Positions 16,082 to 25,639 of a stretch of DNA of 44,966 bases are shown one piece after another. The translations under genes and the position numbers were made by a program. The notes under the pieces are model-generated. The model saw only the letters and a list, made by a program, of their open reading frames with translations. It was not told the DNA's origin and ran no database searches. Every line of letters starts with the position of its first letter. Within the stretch, counting starts at the first letter, position 1. This DNA is from Rubrivivax sp. (lineage in GTDB: Bacteria > Pseudomonadota > Gammaproteobacteria > Burkholderiales > Burkholderiaceae_C): positions 1-44,966 of the forward strand of contig JADCGQ010000060.1 of NCBI GenBank assembly GCA_020248945.1. The letters are read 5' to 3'.

Positions 16082-16937
16082 CCAGCGACAGCCGCATCGT
16101 CTGGTGCGGCACGCCGGCTTCCTCGAACACCGCGCCTGCGGCCTGCCAACCGGCGCGGCGGTAGAAGCCCTCGGCGCTGGTCTGCGCGTGCAGCACCAGC
16201 TCGCTCAAGCCGCGTTCGCGGCCGGCCTGAATCAGCGCCTGCAGCAACTGCCCTCCCACGCCCGCGCCGCGCACCCCGCCAGCCACGGCCATGCGGCCGA
16301 TCTTGCCCACGCCATCGGGCAGGCTCACGAGCCGCCCGCTGCCCACGGCCAGGCCGGCGCGGTTGACGGCCAGCGCGTGCAGCGCGTCGGCGTCGTGCGC
16401 ATCCGACATCAGCTCGGCCGCGATGCCCTGTTCAGTGGCGAACACCGACGTGCGCAGCGCCATCGCGGCGCTGTGCTGCGTCGCCCAGTGGCCCAACTGC
16501 ACCTCGACCATGCGTTCGCCGGCCTCGAAGGCCTGCAGCCACTCGCGCAGCGGCGCCGGCACCGGCCGGCTGGTCTGCGTGTGCGGATCGGCGAACACGT
16601 AGACGAGCTCGCCGTGCACCAGCGCCTGCTCGCCGCGGAACACCGCGGCAGCGAACACCATCGACGAGTTGCCGATGCGCGTGCAGCGGATGCCGACCTC
16701 GAGCCGCTCGTCGTAGCGCGCCGAGCCTTCGTATTCGAGCGTGGCCTTGCGCACGTAGAGATCGCCCTGCAGCTGCTCCATCGTCTCGTGGTACGGCAGC
16801 GCCAGCGCGCGCCAGTAGCCCGCCACGGCGGTGTCGACGTACATCAGGTAATGGCCGTTGAAGACGATCTTCTGCAGATCGACCTCGGCCCAGCGCACGC
16901 GCAGGGTCTCGAGGTGGCGGAACTCGGCTCGTTTCAT
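16077..16937 (-). CDS. Fusion of a YbgC-like acyl-CoA thioesterase and a GNAT N-acetyltransferase
   Basis: 286 residues in two domains. Residues 1 to about 148 form a hotdog thioesterase of the 4-hydroxybenzoyl-CoA/YbgC type (RWAEVDLQKIVFNGHYLMYVD region, catalytic Asp near 20, GNSSMVF). Residues about 150-286 form a GNAT domain related to ElaA (acetyl-CoA loop VRGAGVGGQLL near 225, FYRRAGW near 262). A single frame covers both with no stop between, so this is a genuine fusion rather than two genes. Substrates are unknown; it may hydrolyse an acyl-CoA and acylate a partner. Its ATG overlaps the stop of the HSL-type hydrolase (ATGA), so the two form an operon. Confidence 0.88.
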   Translation of the reverse strand: MKRAEFRHLETLRVRWAEVDLQKIVFNGHYLMYVDTAVAGYWRALALPYHETMEQLQGDLYVRKATLEYEGSARYDERLEVGIRCTRIGNSSMVFAAAVFRGEQALVHGELVYVFADPHTQTSRPVPAPLREWLQAFEAGERMVEVQLGHWATQHSAAMALRTSVFATEQGIAAELMSDAHDADALHALAVNRAGLAVGSGRLVSLPDGVGKIGRMAVAGGVRGAGVGGQLLQALIQAGRERGLSELVLHAQTSAEGFYRRAGWQAAGAVFEEAGVPHQTMRLSLG

Positions 16938-17851
16938 GTCTGGGCGGCCTCGTGGATGGCGGCCGCCGCAGCGGCCAGGGCAGGCTGGGCCTCGCGCAGC
17001 GCGCGGCCCATCTTGATGAAATCATGCGTCACGCCGCGCACCAGCTCCAGCGCCACCGGCACGCCGGCGGCGCGCAAGCGGTCGGCATAGGCCAGGCCTT
17101 CGTCGACCAGTGGATCGCACTCGGCCAGGATGACGCAGGCCGGCGCCACGCCGTCGACATCGGCCTCCAGCGGCGCGAAGCGCCAGTCGCGGCGGTGGGC
17201 GTGTGGGATGGTGTGGTCGAACATCCAGGCGATGGTGGCTGCATCCAGCAAGAAGCCGTCGGCGAACAGCTTGTGCGATGCCGTGTCGGTGTGCGCCGTC
17301 GTGCCGGGCGTGATGAGCAGCTGCAGTGCCAGCGGCCAGCCCCGGTCACGCGCGTGCAGGGCGGCCACGGCGGCCAGGGTGCCGCCGGCGCTGTCGCCGC
17401 CGACGCCGATGAGCCGTTCGATGCCGGCGCTGGCCGGGTGCTGCAGCAGCGCCTCGAGCGCCGCCCAGGTGTCGTCGACGGCGGCCGGGAACGGGTGTTC
17501 GGGCGCGAGGCGGTAGTCGAGCGAGACGATCGCGCAGCCGCTGCGCAGGGCCAGCTGCCGGCACAGGCTGTCGTGCGTTTCCAGGCTGCCGATGACGAAG
17601 CCGCCACCGTGCAGGTACAGCAGTGCGGGCAGCGGCTCTGCTCGCACCGCGTACAGGCGCGCCGGGCGGCCGGCCAGCAGCAGGTCGCGGACATGGGCCA
17701 ACGGCGCGCGGGGCAGGTCGAGCACCTCGGCACCCGCCTCGTAGGCCAGGCGGGCCTGGGCGGGCGTCAGCGCATGCAGCGGCTGCCGCTGGGCGCGCCG
17801 GATGCGGTCGAGCAGGCCGGCCATGGCCGGCGTGAGCAGGTGGAGCGACAT
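16934..17851 (-). CDS. HSL-family (family IV) alpha/beta hydrolase / carboxylesterase
   Basis: Carboxylesterase-type enzyme of 305 residues. It shows the family IV signature HGGG at 81-84, the nucleophile elbow GDSAGG with Ser154, the Asp in LAECDPLVD and the His in GVTHDF. No signal peptide, so it is cytoplasmic. Family members act on short- to medium-chain esters; the substrate here is unknown. The ATG at 17851 was chosen because the frame upstream of it lacks conservation features. It runs into the thioesterase-GNAT gene by a four-base overlap, hinting at a joint role in acyl-ester turnover. Confidence 0.92.
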   Translation of the reverse strand: MSLHLLTPAMAGLLDRIRRAQRQPLHALTPAQARLAYEAGAEVLDLPRAPLAHVRDLLLAGRPARLYAVRAEPLPALLYLHGGGFVIGSLETHDSLCRQLALRSGCAIVSLDYRLAPEHPFPAAVDDTWAALEALLQHPASAGIERLIGVGGDSAGGTLAAVAALHARDRGWPLALQLLITPGTTAHTDTASHKLFADGFLLDAATIAWMFDHTIPHAHRRDWRFAPLEADVDGVAPACVILAECDPLVDEGLAYADRLRAAGVPVALELVRGVTHDFIKMGRALREAQPALAAAAAAIHEAAQT

Positions 17852-17912
17852 CGCGGCCGAAGGATACGGTCGCACGCCAAGGCCGCCGAAACGGCCGGCG
17901 CCGGAGGTTGGT

Positions 17913-18383
17913 TCAGCCGCCGCAGGCGCTGCGGCCCCAGTCGAAGCGATCCGAGCCGCGGCAGGCAAACACCTGCACGCCGGGCGGCACGGGGATGCAC
18001 GCTCCAGCGTTCACCGCCAGCGCATTGGTCGCGCCGTTGGCGAAGCGCACGTGGTACACGACTGGCTGGCCGCAGCTGTTCTGCGCACACACGCCTCCGG
18101 CTCGCTGCACGGGCTGCACGCATCCCAGCGAGGAGTAGCCCCCGCCCTGCCCCTGGTTGGCCGCCGGCTGTGTGCCGGTCTTGGCCGCCTTGTACTGGCC
18201 GCGGGCCTCGACGGCCGCGGTGGCCACGCTGGACAAGGTGCCCAGCAGGCTGTGCAACTCTGCGTCGGACATCGTGCCGCAGCCCGCGGTGGCCGCCGCG
18301 AGCGCGAGGACGAGGCCGACACGCCGGCCCCGACGGCTGGCACCGGTGATGCGGGTGATGCGGCGATTGACGATGGGAAGCAT
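17913..18383 (-). CDS. Cysteine-rich hypothetical lipoprotein
   Basis: 156 residues. A basic N-terminus and a hydrophobic segment (about 21-33) lead to the lipobox ATAGC with Cys35. The mature part has a Gln/Gly-rich linker and six further cysteines in the second half (LGC, GVC, NSC, GAC, FAC, SAC), which could form three disulfides in the periplasm. GAGGG precedes the ATG. I do not recognise the family. It is transcribed in the same direction as the hydrolase downstream, 61 bases away, and may be its operon partner. Confidence 0.75.
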   Translation of the reverse strand: MLPIVNRRITRITGASRRGRRVGLVLALAAATAGCGTMSDAELHSLLGTLSSVATAAVEARGQYKAAKTGTQPAANQGQGGGYSSLGCVQPVQRAGGVCAQNSCGQPVVYHVRFANGATNALAVNAGACIPVPPGVQVFACRGSDRFDWGRSACGG

Positions 18384-18589
18384 GGAGCCCTCGCTCGTTC
18401 AATGAATGGCCGCTCGGTGGTGCAGCTGGCGGCCTGCGGGCAATGGTATCTCCGGCCCGGGCGCACAAGGCGGCACGACGCCACGCAACGTCCCATGAAG
18501 CGCGTATGCCGCACCCCGTATCCGGGCCCGCTGCGCCCTGTCGGCCCCTGATGCGGCCCGTCGCAGCCGACGGGCGGCCATGGCAGGTG

Positions 18590-18625
18590 GACTGATATGG
18601 TGTCCTACTTCAGCAACACACCCCG
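18590..18625 (+). promoter_or_regulatory. Candidate promoter/operator region of the GntR-ABC operon
   Basis: GGTGT at 18599-18603 and ACACC at 18618-18622 form an inverted repeat with a 14-base gap, and ACTGATAT just before could serve as a -10 box. YtrA-type GntR proteins usually repress their own operon through an inverted repeat in this position. Arms of five bases are weak evidence. The 282 bases between 18384 and 18665 hold nothing else that I recognise. Confidence 0.3.
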
Positions 18626-18665
18626 CCCGACCGGCGCCTGCGCCGAGCCGGACAGGAGGGCCCCG

Positions 18666-19037
18666 ATGACCACCTGGGACGACCGACAACCCATCTACCA
18701 GCAGCTGGCCGACCTGCTGGCCGCGCGGCTGCTCGACGGCGATCCGCCCGAGGGGCAGGCCATGCCCTCGGTGCGCGCACTGGCCGGGCAGCACCTGCTG
18801 AACCCGCTGACGGTGAACCGCGCGCTGCAGGCCCTGGCCGATGCCGGCCTGCTGGAGAGCCGGCGCGGGCTCGGGCTGTTCGTCGTGCCCGGGGCCAGCG
18901 ACAAGCTGCGCGCCGCCGAACGCCGGCGCTTCCTGGCCGAGGAGTGGCCGCGGCTGCGCGCCAAGCTGCGCCGCCTGGGCATCGGCTCACAACAGCTCGA
19001 CTGGGACACCGACACCTTTGAGGAGAAGCGGGCATGA
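18666..19037 (+). CDS. GntR-family regulator, YtrA subfamily
   Basis: Short repressor of 123 residues, the normal size for the YtrA subgroup, which has the winged helix-turn-helix but only a small dimerisation tail. The HTH is at about 8-75 (QPIYQQLADLLAARLLDG, then PSVRALAGQHLLNPLTVNRA). The ATG at 18666 has GGAGG six bases upstream, so the frame from 18597 is not used. Its stop overlaps the ABC ATPase start (ATGA at 19034-19037). It probably autoregulates the transporter operon. Confidence 0.93.
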   Translation: MTTWDDRQPIYQQLADLLAARLLDGDPPEGQAMPSVRALAGQHLLNPLTVNRALQALADAGLLESRRGLGLFVVPGASDKLRAAERRRFLAEEWPRLRAKLRRLGIGSQQLDWDTDTFEEKRA

Positions 19038-19957
19038 CGACCCCCGACCTGGCCCGCGCGGCCGCTGCAGCCCCGGCTGCGTCCACCGAGCCGCTGATCT
19101 CGGCGCGGAACCTGAGCGTGCTCTACGGCCGCAAGAAGGCCGTCGACGATGTCAGCTTCACGATCCCGAAGGGCCGCGTCGTCGGCCTGCTGGGCCACAA
19201 CGGCGCCGGCAAGACCACGCTGATGAAGGCGCTGGTCGGCCTGGCCGCACCGCAGGGCGAGCTCAGCGTGCTGGGCCTGCAGCCGCAGCGTGACCGCGTG
19301 GCGCTGCTGCAGGGCACCTGCTACATCCCCGACGTGGCCATCCTGCCGCGCTGGGCCCGGGTGAGCGAGCTGATCACGCTGATGTCGCGCCTGCATCCGC
19401 GTTTTTCGGCCGAGCGCGCGCGCCAGTTGCTGGCGCGCACCAGCGTGGGCCTGAACGACAAGGTCAAGGCCCTGTCCAAAGGCATGGTGGCGCAGGCGCA
19501 CCTGGCGTTGGTGGCCAGCATCGACGCGCGGCTGATGATCCTGGACGAGCCGACGCTCGGCCTGGACGTGCTGTCGCGCAAGGCCTTCTACGAGATGCTC
19601 ATCGACGAGTGGTGCGATGGCGAGCGCAGCGTGCTCGTCAGCACGCACCAGGTCGAGGAGGTCGAGTCGCTGCTGTCCGACGTGCTGATGCTCAACGAGG
19701 GCAAGCTGGTGCTGTCGATCAGCCTCGAGGAGGTCGACCGCCGCTTCGTCGCGCTCAGCCACGACCCCGCCGTGGCCGACCAGATGGCCGCCGCCCACCC
19801 GCTGCTGAAGTACCGCGTGCAGGGCGGCTCGGCCGCGCTCTTCGACGGCGAACCGCCGGCGGACGTGCAGGCCCTGGGCCGGCGCGTGCGCCCGAGCCTG
19901 GTCGACCTGTTCGTGGCGCTCACGCGCAAGCCCGAACTCGACCGCCAGCACTTCTGA
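19034..19957 (+). CDS. ABC transporter ATP-binding protein (YtrB-like)
   Basis: 307-residue ATPase subunit of an export-type ABC transporter. Walker A GHNGAGKT lies near 54-61, Walker B LMILDEPT near 168-175, and the switch His in STHQVEEVE near 203. The ABC signature reads LSKGMVAQ instead of LSGGQ, a variant common in this subgroup. It is flanked by the YtrA-type regulator and a membrane subunit, an arrangement linked in other bacteria to cell-envelope antibiotic response; the substrate here is unknown. Confidence 0.93.
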   Translation: MTTPDLARAAAAAPAASTEPLISARNLSVLYGRKKAVDDVSFTIPKGRVVGLLGHNGAGKTTLMKALVGLAAPQGELSVLGLQPQRDRVALLQGTCYIPDVAILPRWARVSELITLMSRLHPRFSAERARQLLARTSVGLNDKVKALSKGMVAQAHLALVASIDARLMILDEPTLGLDVLSRKAFYEMLIDEWCDGERSVLVSTHQVEEVESLLSDVLMLNEGKLVLSISLEEVDRRFVALSHDPAVADQMAAAHPLLKYRVQGGSAALFDGEPPADVQALGRRVRPSLVDLFVALTRKPELDRQHF

Positions 19958-19979
19958 CACCGCGCTCTGGAGAACAACG

Positions 19980-20894
19980 ATGAACAACCTCCTGCCCCTG
20001 ATGCAGCGCGAGTGGCTGCAACACCGCTTCGCCTGGGCCATGCTCGTGCTGGTGCCGCTGGCGCTGTCGCTCTCGGTGCTGACCGTCGGCACCATCCAGC
20101 TCGACGACGACATGATGGCGATGCAGCCGCGCGAGCTGTCGCTGATGCTCGCGATGCTGTCGATGGTGATCACGGCCGCGGTGATGTTCCTGCTGCTCGG
20201 CATCACCTCGCTGTTCATCGCGCTGGGCTCGCCCCGGCGCGACGACGGCGACCGCTCCATCGAGTTCTGGCTGTCGCTGCCCAGCGGCCATGCCGAAAGC
20301 CTGGTGGCGCCCATGCTCGTGCACCTGTTGCTGGTGCCTGCGGCAGCGCTGCTCGTGGGTTTCGTGGCGGCGGTGCCGGTGTCGATGGTTGTCGTCGGCC
20401 GAGTCGTGGGCTTCGGCGAGTGGCTCACGCTGCCCTGGGGGCAGATCATCACCAGCGTAACGGCCTTGATGCTGCGTGGCGTGGCCGGCGTGCCGCTGGC
20501 CTTGCTGTGGCTGTTGCCGCTGGTGCTGGCCGCGATGCTGTCGAACGCCCTCTTCCGGCGCTGGGGGCTGCCCTTGCTGGTGGTGGCATTGGGTCTGCTG
20601 GCGCAAGGCCTGGAGCGTGTTTTCGGCCAGCCGCTGCTGACCGAGGCCCTGAGCGCGCTGCTGGCCCATGCCGCCACCTCGATGGCCGGCGCCAGTGGCG
20701 GCGCCAGCATGCAGGTCGACGGCAATGCCGTGCTGATCGAATCGGTGTCCAGGCTGCCGGGCTGGGCCCTGCGCGACTTCGGCGCCGCATTGCGCGACCT
20801 GGCGCAACCGCTGCTCGCGGGCAGTCTGGCGCTGGCGGGCGCGCTCTTCGCGGCGCTGCTGGTGTGGCGGCGCCGCGGCGCCTCGGTGGCCTGA
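19980..20894 (+). CDS. ABC transporter permease subunit
   Basis: Integral membrane partner of the ATPase, 304 residues, with about six to seven hydrophobic segments (about 14-38, 55-85, 103-138, 160-190, 195-215 and 275-300) and no soluble catalytic domain. The ATG at 19980 has GGAG close upstream and lies 22 bases after the ATPase stop. It probably forms a homodimer with the ATPase. The gene is convergent with aceA, with a terminator between them. Confidence 0.85.
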   Translation: MNNLLPLMQREWLQHRFAWAMLVLVPLALSLSVLTVGTIQLDDDMMAMQPRELSLMLAMLSMVITAAVMFLLLGITSLFIALGSPRRDDGDRSIEFWLSLPSGHAESLVAPMLVHLLLVPAAALLVGFVAAVPVSMVVVGRVVGFGEWLTLPWGQIITSVTALMLRGVAGVPLALLWLLPLVLAAMLSNALFRRWGLPLLVVALGLLAQGLERVFGQPLLTEALSALLAHAATSMAGASGGASMQVDGNAVLIESVSRLPGWALRDFGAALRDLAQPLLAGSLALAGALFAALLVWRRRGASVA

Positions 20895-20915
20895 CCTGGC
20901 CCTGAAACCGGCCAC

Positions 20916-20942
20916 GAAAAAGGCCCGGCAATGCCGGGCCTT
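20916..20942 (-). terminator. Intrinsic terminator of aceA (also after the permease gene)
   Basis: AAGGCCCGGC (20920-20929), loop AAT, GCCGGGCCTT (20933-20942): a perfect ten-base-pair GC-rich stem. Read on the minus strand the hairpin ends in CCTTTTTCG, a proper U-tract, so it best serves aceA. On the plus strand only TTGTCT follows, so it is weaker for the permease gene. Confidence 0.8.
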
Positions 20943-20969
20943 GTCTCCCCCACAGGGTCTCGCCGCAGG

Positions 20970-22283
<1,314 letters not shown>

Positions 22284-22377
22284 CGCAAGGGCTCCTGAAG
22301 TGCGGGGAGGAAAGAGGCCGGATGTCTCCGGCGGCTGGCCTCAGTGTCGCGCAGCAAGAGGCATGTCAAACAACTTA

Positions 22378-22427
22378 TGTCTTATAAAAGACACGAGTCG
22401 AGTTCCAATGAAATCAATGAGTTGGAA
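22378..22427 (-). promoter_or_regulatory. aceA promoter with two overlapping palindromes
   Basis: Minus-strand reading: TTGGAA (22408-22403), a 16-base spacer and TATAAG (22386-22381), with transcription starting near 22374, about 90 bases before the aceA ATG. The -10 box is covered by TGTCTT-N4-AAGACA (22378-22393), a perfect-arm palindrome. The -35 box is one arm of TTCCAA-N13-TTGGAA (22403-22427). Two palindromes over the core promoter suggest repressor sites; the regulator is unknown. The rest of 22284-22519 holds the leader and nothing recognised. Confidence 0.5.
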
Positions 22428-22519
22428 TGGTCTTTCCTCCATGCGGAATGAACTCTTTCATTGTGCGATGCTGTTGCGGCAGCGCAGCATCGCCCCTTCC
22501 GCATCGTGAAAGGCGGACT

Positions 22520-23227
22520 TCACTTCGCAAAACGCAGCCACTGCGCGTAGACCTGCGCGGCCACGGCCTGGCTGGCCGCCAGGCAATGCGCCGTGTCGCC
22601 ACGCATGCGCGCCCCGCCATGCCAACTGCCCAGCGCGTCGCGCGGGCCGGGCACGGCGGCGTCGGCCTCGTCGGCCCAGGCCGCCAGCTTGGGGGCATCG
22701 ACCTCGACATGGAACTGCATCGCCAGATGGGGCCCGAGCGCGAAGGCCTGGTGGGCACACACCGCACTGGCCGCCAGGCCCACGGCACCGGGCGGCACGG
22801 TGAAGGCATCGCTGTGCCACTGGAACAGCGTGAGCGTCGCGGCCGTGCCGAACCAGTCATGGGCCGCCGCCGCTGGCTCCAGGTCCACCGGATGCCAGCC
22901 GCGCTCGGGCACCGGCGTCGGCGCCACCGAGCCGCCGAGCGCCCGGCTCATCAACTGGCCGCCCAGGCAGTGCCCGAGCACCGGCACCCCGGCGGCCACG
23001 GCCTGCTGGATCAGCCCCTCGGCCAGCCGCAGCGAGGGCCGCTCGTCGTTGGCGCTCCACTCGCCGCCCAGCACCGCCAGGGCACCGTAGCCCTCGATGC
23101 GATCCGGAAAGGCATCGCCTGCCGAGGTGTGGCGCAGGTCCATGGGTCGGCCCTGGGCAGCCAGCCACGTGGCCAGGAAGGCCGGGCCGTCGTCGGGCAG
23201 ATGCTGGAGAACCAGAACAGGCTTCAT
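22520..23227 (-). CDS. Class I glutamine amidotransferase domain protein
   Basis: Stand-alone glutaminase-type (GATase1) enzyme of 235 residues. The nucleophile elbow GHCLGG places the catalytic Cys at 87. The His-Glu pair is His173 and Glu175 in QFHVE. A complete triad argues for activity. Such proteins resemble the GMP synthetase glutaminase subunit and are often annotated as GuaA-like without being GuaA. No synthetase domain or partner is adjacent, so the acceptor is unknown; a role in hydrolysing gamma-glutamyl amides is possible given the polyamine genes nearby. Divergent from the ureohydrolase gene. Confidence 0.9.
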   Translation of the reverse strand: MKPVLVLQHLPDDGPAFLATWLAAQGRPMDLRHTSAGDAFPDRIEGYGALAVLGGEWSANDERPSLRLAEGLIQQAVAAGVPVLGHCLGGQLMSRALGGSVAPTPVPERGWHPVDLEPAAAAHDWFGTAATLTLFQWHSDAFTVPPGAVGLAASAVCAHQAFALGPHLAMQFHVEVDAPKLAAWADEADAAVPGPRDALGSWHGGARMRGDTAHCLAASQAVAAQVYAQWLRFAK

Positions 23228-23316
23228 GGGTGGATGGGCGGATGCGTGGCAGCGTGCTCTCTATGATCGGCAGCGAGTGTGCCCGCGGCGGGCACAACAC
23301 CCACTGAACTCCCCCG

Positions 23317-24273
23317 ATGTCCGACCTCACTGCCTTCTCCGATGCGGCCTTCGCGTACCTGTCCGACAGCGGCTTCCTGAAGGTGCCCGCGCCCAGCGCC
23401 GACACGCCCTGCGCGGTGGCCGGCGTGGCCTGGGACGGCTCCACCACCAACCGCAGCGGCGCGCGCATGGGGCCGCGCGCCATCCGCGAGGCCAGCCACA
23501 TGCTGGTCGACGGCACACACCCGGTGTTCGACCTGTCGCCGCTGGGCATGCTCGGCGATGTCGGCGACCTGCGCCTGCCCAACACCTCGCTCGAGCGCAT
23601 GCGCGAGGTGCTGCAGCGCGAGGCCGCCGCGCTGATCAGGCGCCACCACATGCTGTGGCTGGGCGGCGACCACTCCATCACCCTGCCCTTGCTGCGCGAG
23701 TACCGCAAGCAGCTCGGCCGGCCCCTGGCGGTGATTCACTTCGACGCCCATTGCGACACCTGGGCCGACCACATGGGCGAGCCCAGCGGCCACGGCACCT
23801 GGGTCTACGAGGCGATGCAGGAGGGCCTCGTCGTCGACGCCTGCTTCACGCAGATCGGCATCCGCTCGCCCGGCGAGCGGGCCGCGCGCGAGTACGTGCG
23901 CGAACGCGGCGGCCAGATCTTCGGTGCGCGTGATCTGCGCGGGCTCGTCTCGGCCACGCAGCTGGCGCCTGTGCTGCAGAGCATCCGCAGCCGCCTGGCC
24001 GAACACGGCCACCCGCCGCTGTACCTGAGCCTGGACATCGACTGCCTCGATCCCGCCTACGCCCCCGGCACCGGCACGCCCGAGCCCGGTGGCCTGAGCA
24101 CGGCGCAGGTGCTGACGATCCTGGAGGAGCTGTCCGACCTGCGCTTCGTGGGCATGGACTGCGTCGAGGTGTCGCCACCCTACGACCACGCCGAGCTCAC
24201 GAGCCAGGCCGCCGCGCACTTCGTCTGGACCTACCTGTGCGGCCAGCTGGCCCACCACCCAGGCGCCGGCTGA
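23317..24273 (+). CDS. speB: Agmatinase / ureohydrolase family protein
   Basis: Manganese-dependent ureohydrolase, 318 residues. Metal-binding motifs are GGDHS (His119), FDAHCD (Asp143, His145, Asp147) and SLDIDCLDP near 234-242, all intact. The best guess is agmatinase, giving putrescine and urea from agmatine, which would feed the polyamine catabolic operon at 27847 onward. Guanidinobutyrase or another guanidino hydrolase cannot be excluded, because members of this family are hard to separate by sequence. No strong ribosome-binding site is seen. Gene symbol assigned at family level. Confidence 0.85.
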   Translation: MSDLTAFSDAAFAYLSDSGFLKVPAPSADTPCAVAGVAWDGSTTNRSGARMGPRAIREASHMLVDGTHPVFDLSPLGMLGDVGDLRLPNTSLERMREVLQREAAALIRRHHMLWLGGDHSITLPLLREYRKQLGRPLAVIHFDAHCDTWADHMGEPSGHGTWVYEAMQEGLVVDACFTQIGIRSPGERAAREYVRERGGQIFGARDLRGLVSATQLAPVLQSIRSRLAEHGHPPLYLSLDIDCLDPAYAPGTGTPEPGGLSTAQVLTILEELSDLRFVGMDCVEVSPPYDHAELTSQAAAHFVWTYLCGQLAHHPGAG

Positions 24274-24281
24274 ACAACCCT

Positions 24282-24309
24282 GCCCCGCCCGCGGTTGCGG
24301 CGGCGGGGC
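24282..24309 (+). terminator. Hairpin after the ureohydrolase gene
   Basis: GCCCCGCC at 24282-24289 pairs with GGCGGGGC at 24302-24309 around a 12-base loop, nine bases after the stop codon. No U-tract follows. Plausible as a terminator or transcript-end stabiliser. Confidence 0.4.
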
Positions 24310-24327
24310 CACGGTCATGCCGGCTTC

Positions 24328-24360
24328 CCGGGCCCTCTGCCGGTAACGGGGGCCCGGTTT
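24328..24360 (+). terminator. Second hairpin with short U-tract between ureohydrolase and porin genes
   Basis: CCGGGCCC at 24328-24335 pairs with GGGCCCGG at 24350-24357 and is followed by TTT. With the hairpin at 24282-24309 it would make a double terminator. A perfect 14-base palindrome, CTGCCCCGGGGCAG (24372-24385), lies 77 bases before the porin start and may be a separate regulatory site. Confidence 0.4.
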
Positions 24361-24461
24361 GGCGACAGCTCCTGCCCCGGGGCAGCCGCGCTTCCTAGTC
24401 TGCGAGCAACCCGCCACGGCACCTGCCGGGCCGGTTCAACCCTCGCCACAAGGAAGCCCTC

Positions 24462-25493
24462 ATGAAGAAGCCATTCATCGTCCTCGCGCTCGCCGCTGCC
24501 GCGGCCACCTCGGCGCAGGCGCAATCCACCGCCGTCACGCTGTTCGGCATCGTCGATGCCAGCCTGCGCCAGGTGAAAAACGGCGGCGACTCCGTCAGCT
24601 CGCTCGCCAGCGGCGGCATCAACTCCAGCCGCCTGGGCGTGCGCGGCGCCGAAGACCTCGGCGGCGGCCTGCGCGCCGGCTTCTGGCTCGAGCACGGCTT
24701 CAACCTCGACACCGGCACGCAGTCCGACGCCAGCCGCTTCTGGAACCGCCGCTCCACCGTGTCGCTGATCGGCGGCTTCGGCGAGGTGCGCCTGGGCCGC
24801 GACTTCACCCCCATCTACACCGGCTGGTCCGACTTCGACGCCTTCAGCGACAACGGCGTGGCCGCCGGCGGCAAGTTCAGCGACCGCATCGGCAGCAACG
24901 TCGACACGCTCACGCGCTCGGACAACCAGCTCACCTACCTGCTGCCGGCGATGGGCGGCGTGTACGGCCAGTTGTCCGTGGCCGCAGGCGAAGGCGCTGC
25001 CGGCCGCAAGATGATCGCCGGCCGCGTGGGCTACTCGGCGGGGCCGCTGAACGTGTCGGTGGCGCTCGGCCGCACCGAGGTCACGCCCACCGCGGGCAGC
25101 GACGAGCACGAGGTCATCACGCTCGGTGGTTCGTACGACCTCGGCGTGATGCGCGTGCTGGCCTACTGGCGCCAGAACGAGTTCGGCGCGGGCAAGGTGA
25201 CCGTCACGTCCATCGGCGCCACCGTGCCGCTGCGCAGCGGCACCTTCCGCGCCTCGTTCACGCGCGCCGACGGCTCGGGCCGCACGCCAGCCGGCACGCT
25301 GATCGGCGACAACGACGCCGACCAGTTCGCGCTGGGCTACGTGCACAACCTGTCCAAGCGCAGCGCGCTGTACGCCACCTACGCGCGGGTGGCCAACGAC
25401 GGCCGCGCGACCTACGCCACCGGCACACCGCCCGCGCTGGCCGCGGGTGCCACGTCCACCGGCTACGAGTTCGGCGTGCGGCACTCGTTCTGA
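24462..25493 (+). CDS. Gram-negative porin (Burkholderiales OmpC-like trimeric type)
   Basis: Outer-membrane general diffusion porin of 343 residues. The signal peptide is at about 1-20 (cleavage after AQA). The mature protein starts with SSVTLFGIVDA-like residues (STAVTLFGIVDASL) and ends in the assembly motif RHSF. GGGLRAGFWLEHGF and FGEVRLGRDFTPIY are typical of the family. AAGGA precedes the ATG at a good distance. It stands alone, with hairpins before and after it. A general porin; any link to polyamine uptake is only positional. Confidence 0.94.
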   Translation: MKKPFIVLALAAAAATSAQAQSTAVTLFGIVDASLRQVKNGGDSVSSLASGGINSSRLGVRGAEDLGGGLRAGFWLEHGFNLDTGTQSDASRFWNRRSTVSLIGGFGEVRLGRDFTPIYTGWSDFDAFSDNGVAAGGKFSDRIGSNVDTLTRSDNQLTYLLPAMGGVYGQLSVAAGEGAAGRKMIAGRVGYSAGPLNVSVALGRTEVTPTAGSDEHEVITLGGSYDLGVMRVLAYWRQNEFGAGKVTVTSIGATVPLRSGTFRASFTRADGSGRTPAGTLIGDNDADQFALGYVHNLSKRSALYATYARVANDGRATYATGTPPALAAGATSTGYEFGVRHSF

Positions 25494-25529
25494 CACCGTC
25501 GTGACAGGCGCGTGAAGCTTCGATGACCT

Positions 25530-25551
25530 GCAGCGCCCCACGGGGCGCTGC
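25530..25551 (+). terminator. Perfect hairpin after the porin gene
   Basis: GCAGCGCCCC at 25530-25539, loop AC, GGGGCGCTGC at 25542-25551: a ten-base-pair stem 37 bases after the porin stop. Only CTTACG follows, so the U-tract is poor, but stem strength and position support transcript termination. Confidence 0.5.
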
Positions 25552-25639
25552 CTTACGAAAAGGTAATCCACGCGCCATCGATGCGATCGACGGGCTCCTG
25601 AGCATGGCGGCAGCACAGCCTGCACCTGGAGAACCTTCG

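Noticed and set aside
18695..20953. A 752-residue minus-strand open frame
   Set aside because: It lies antisense to the GntR, ATPase and permease genes, all of which have clear family motifs. Long antisense frames are expected in GC-rich DNA.
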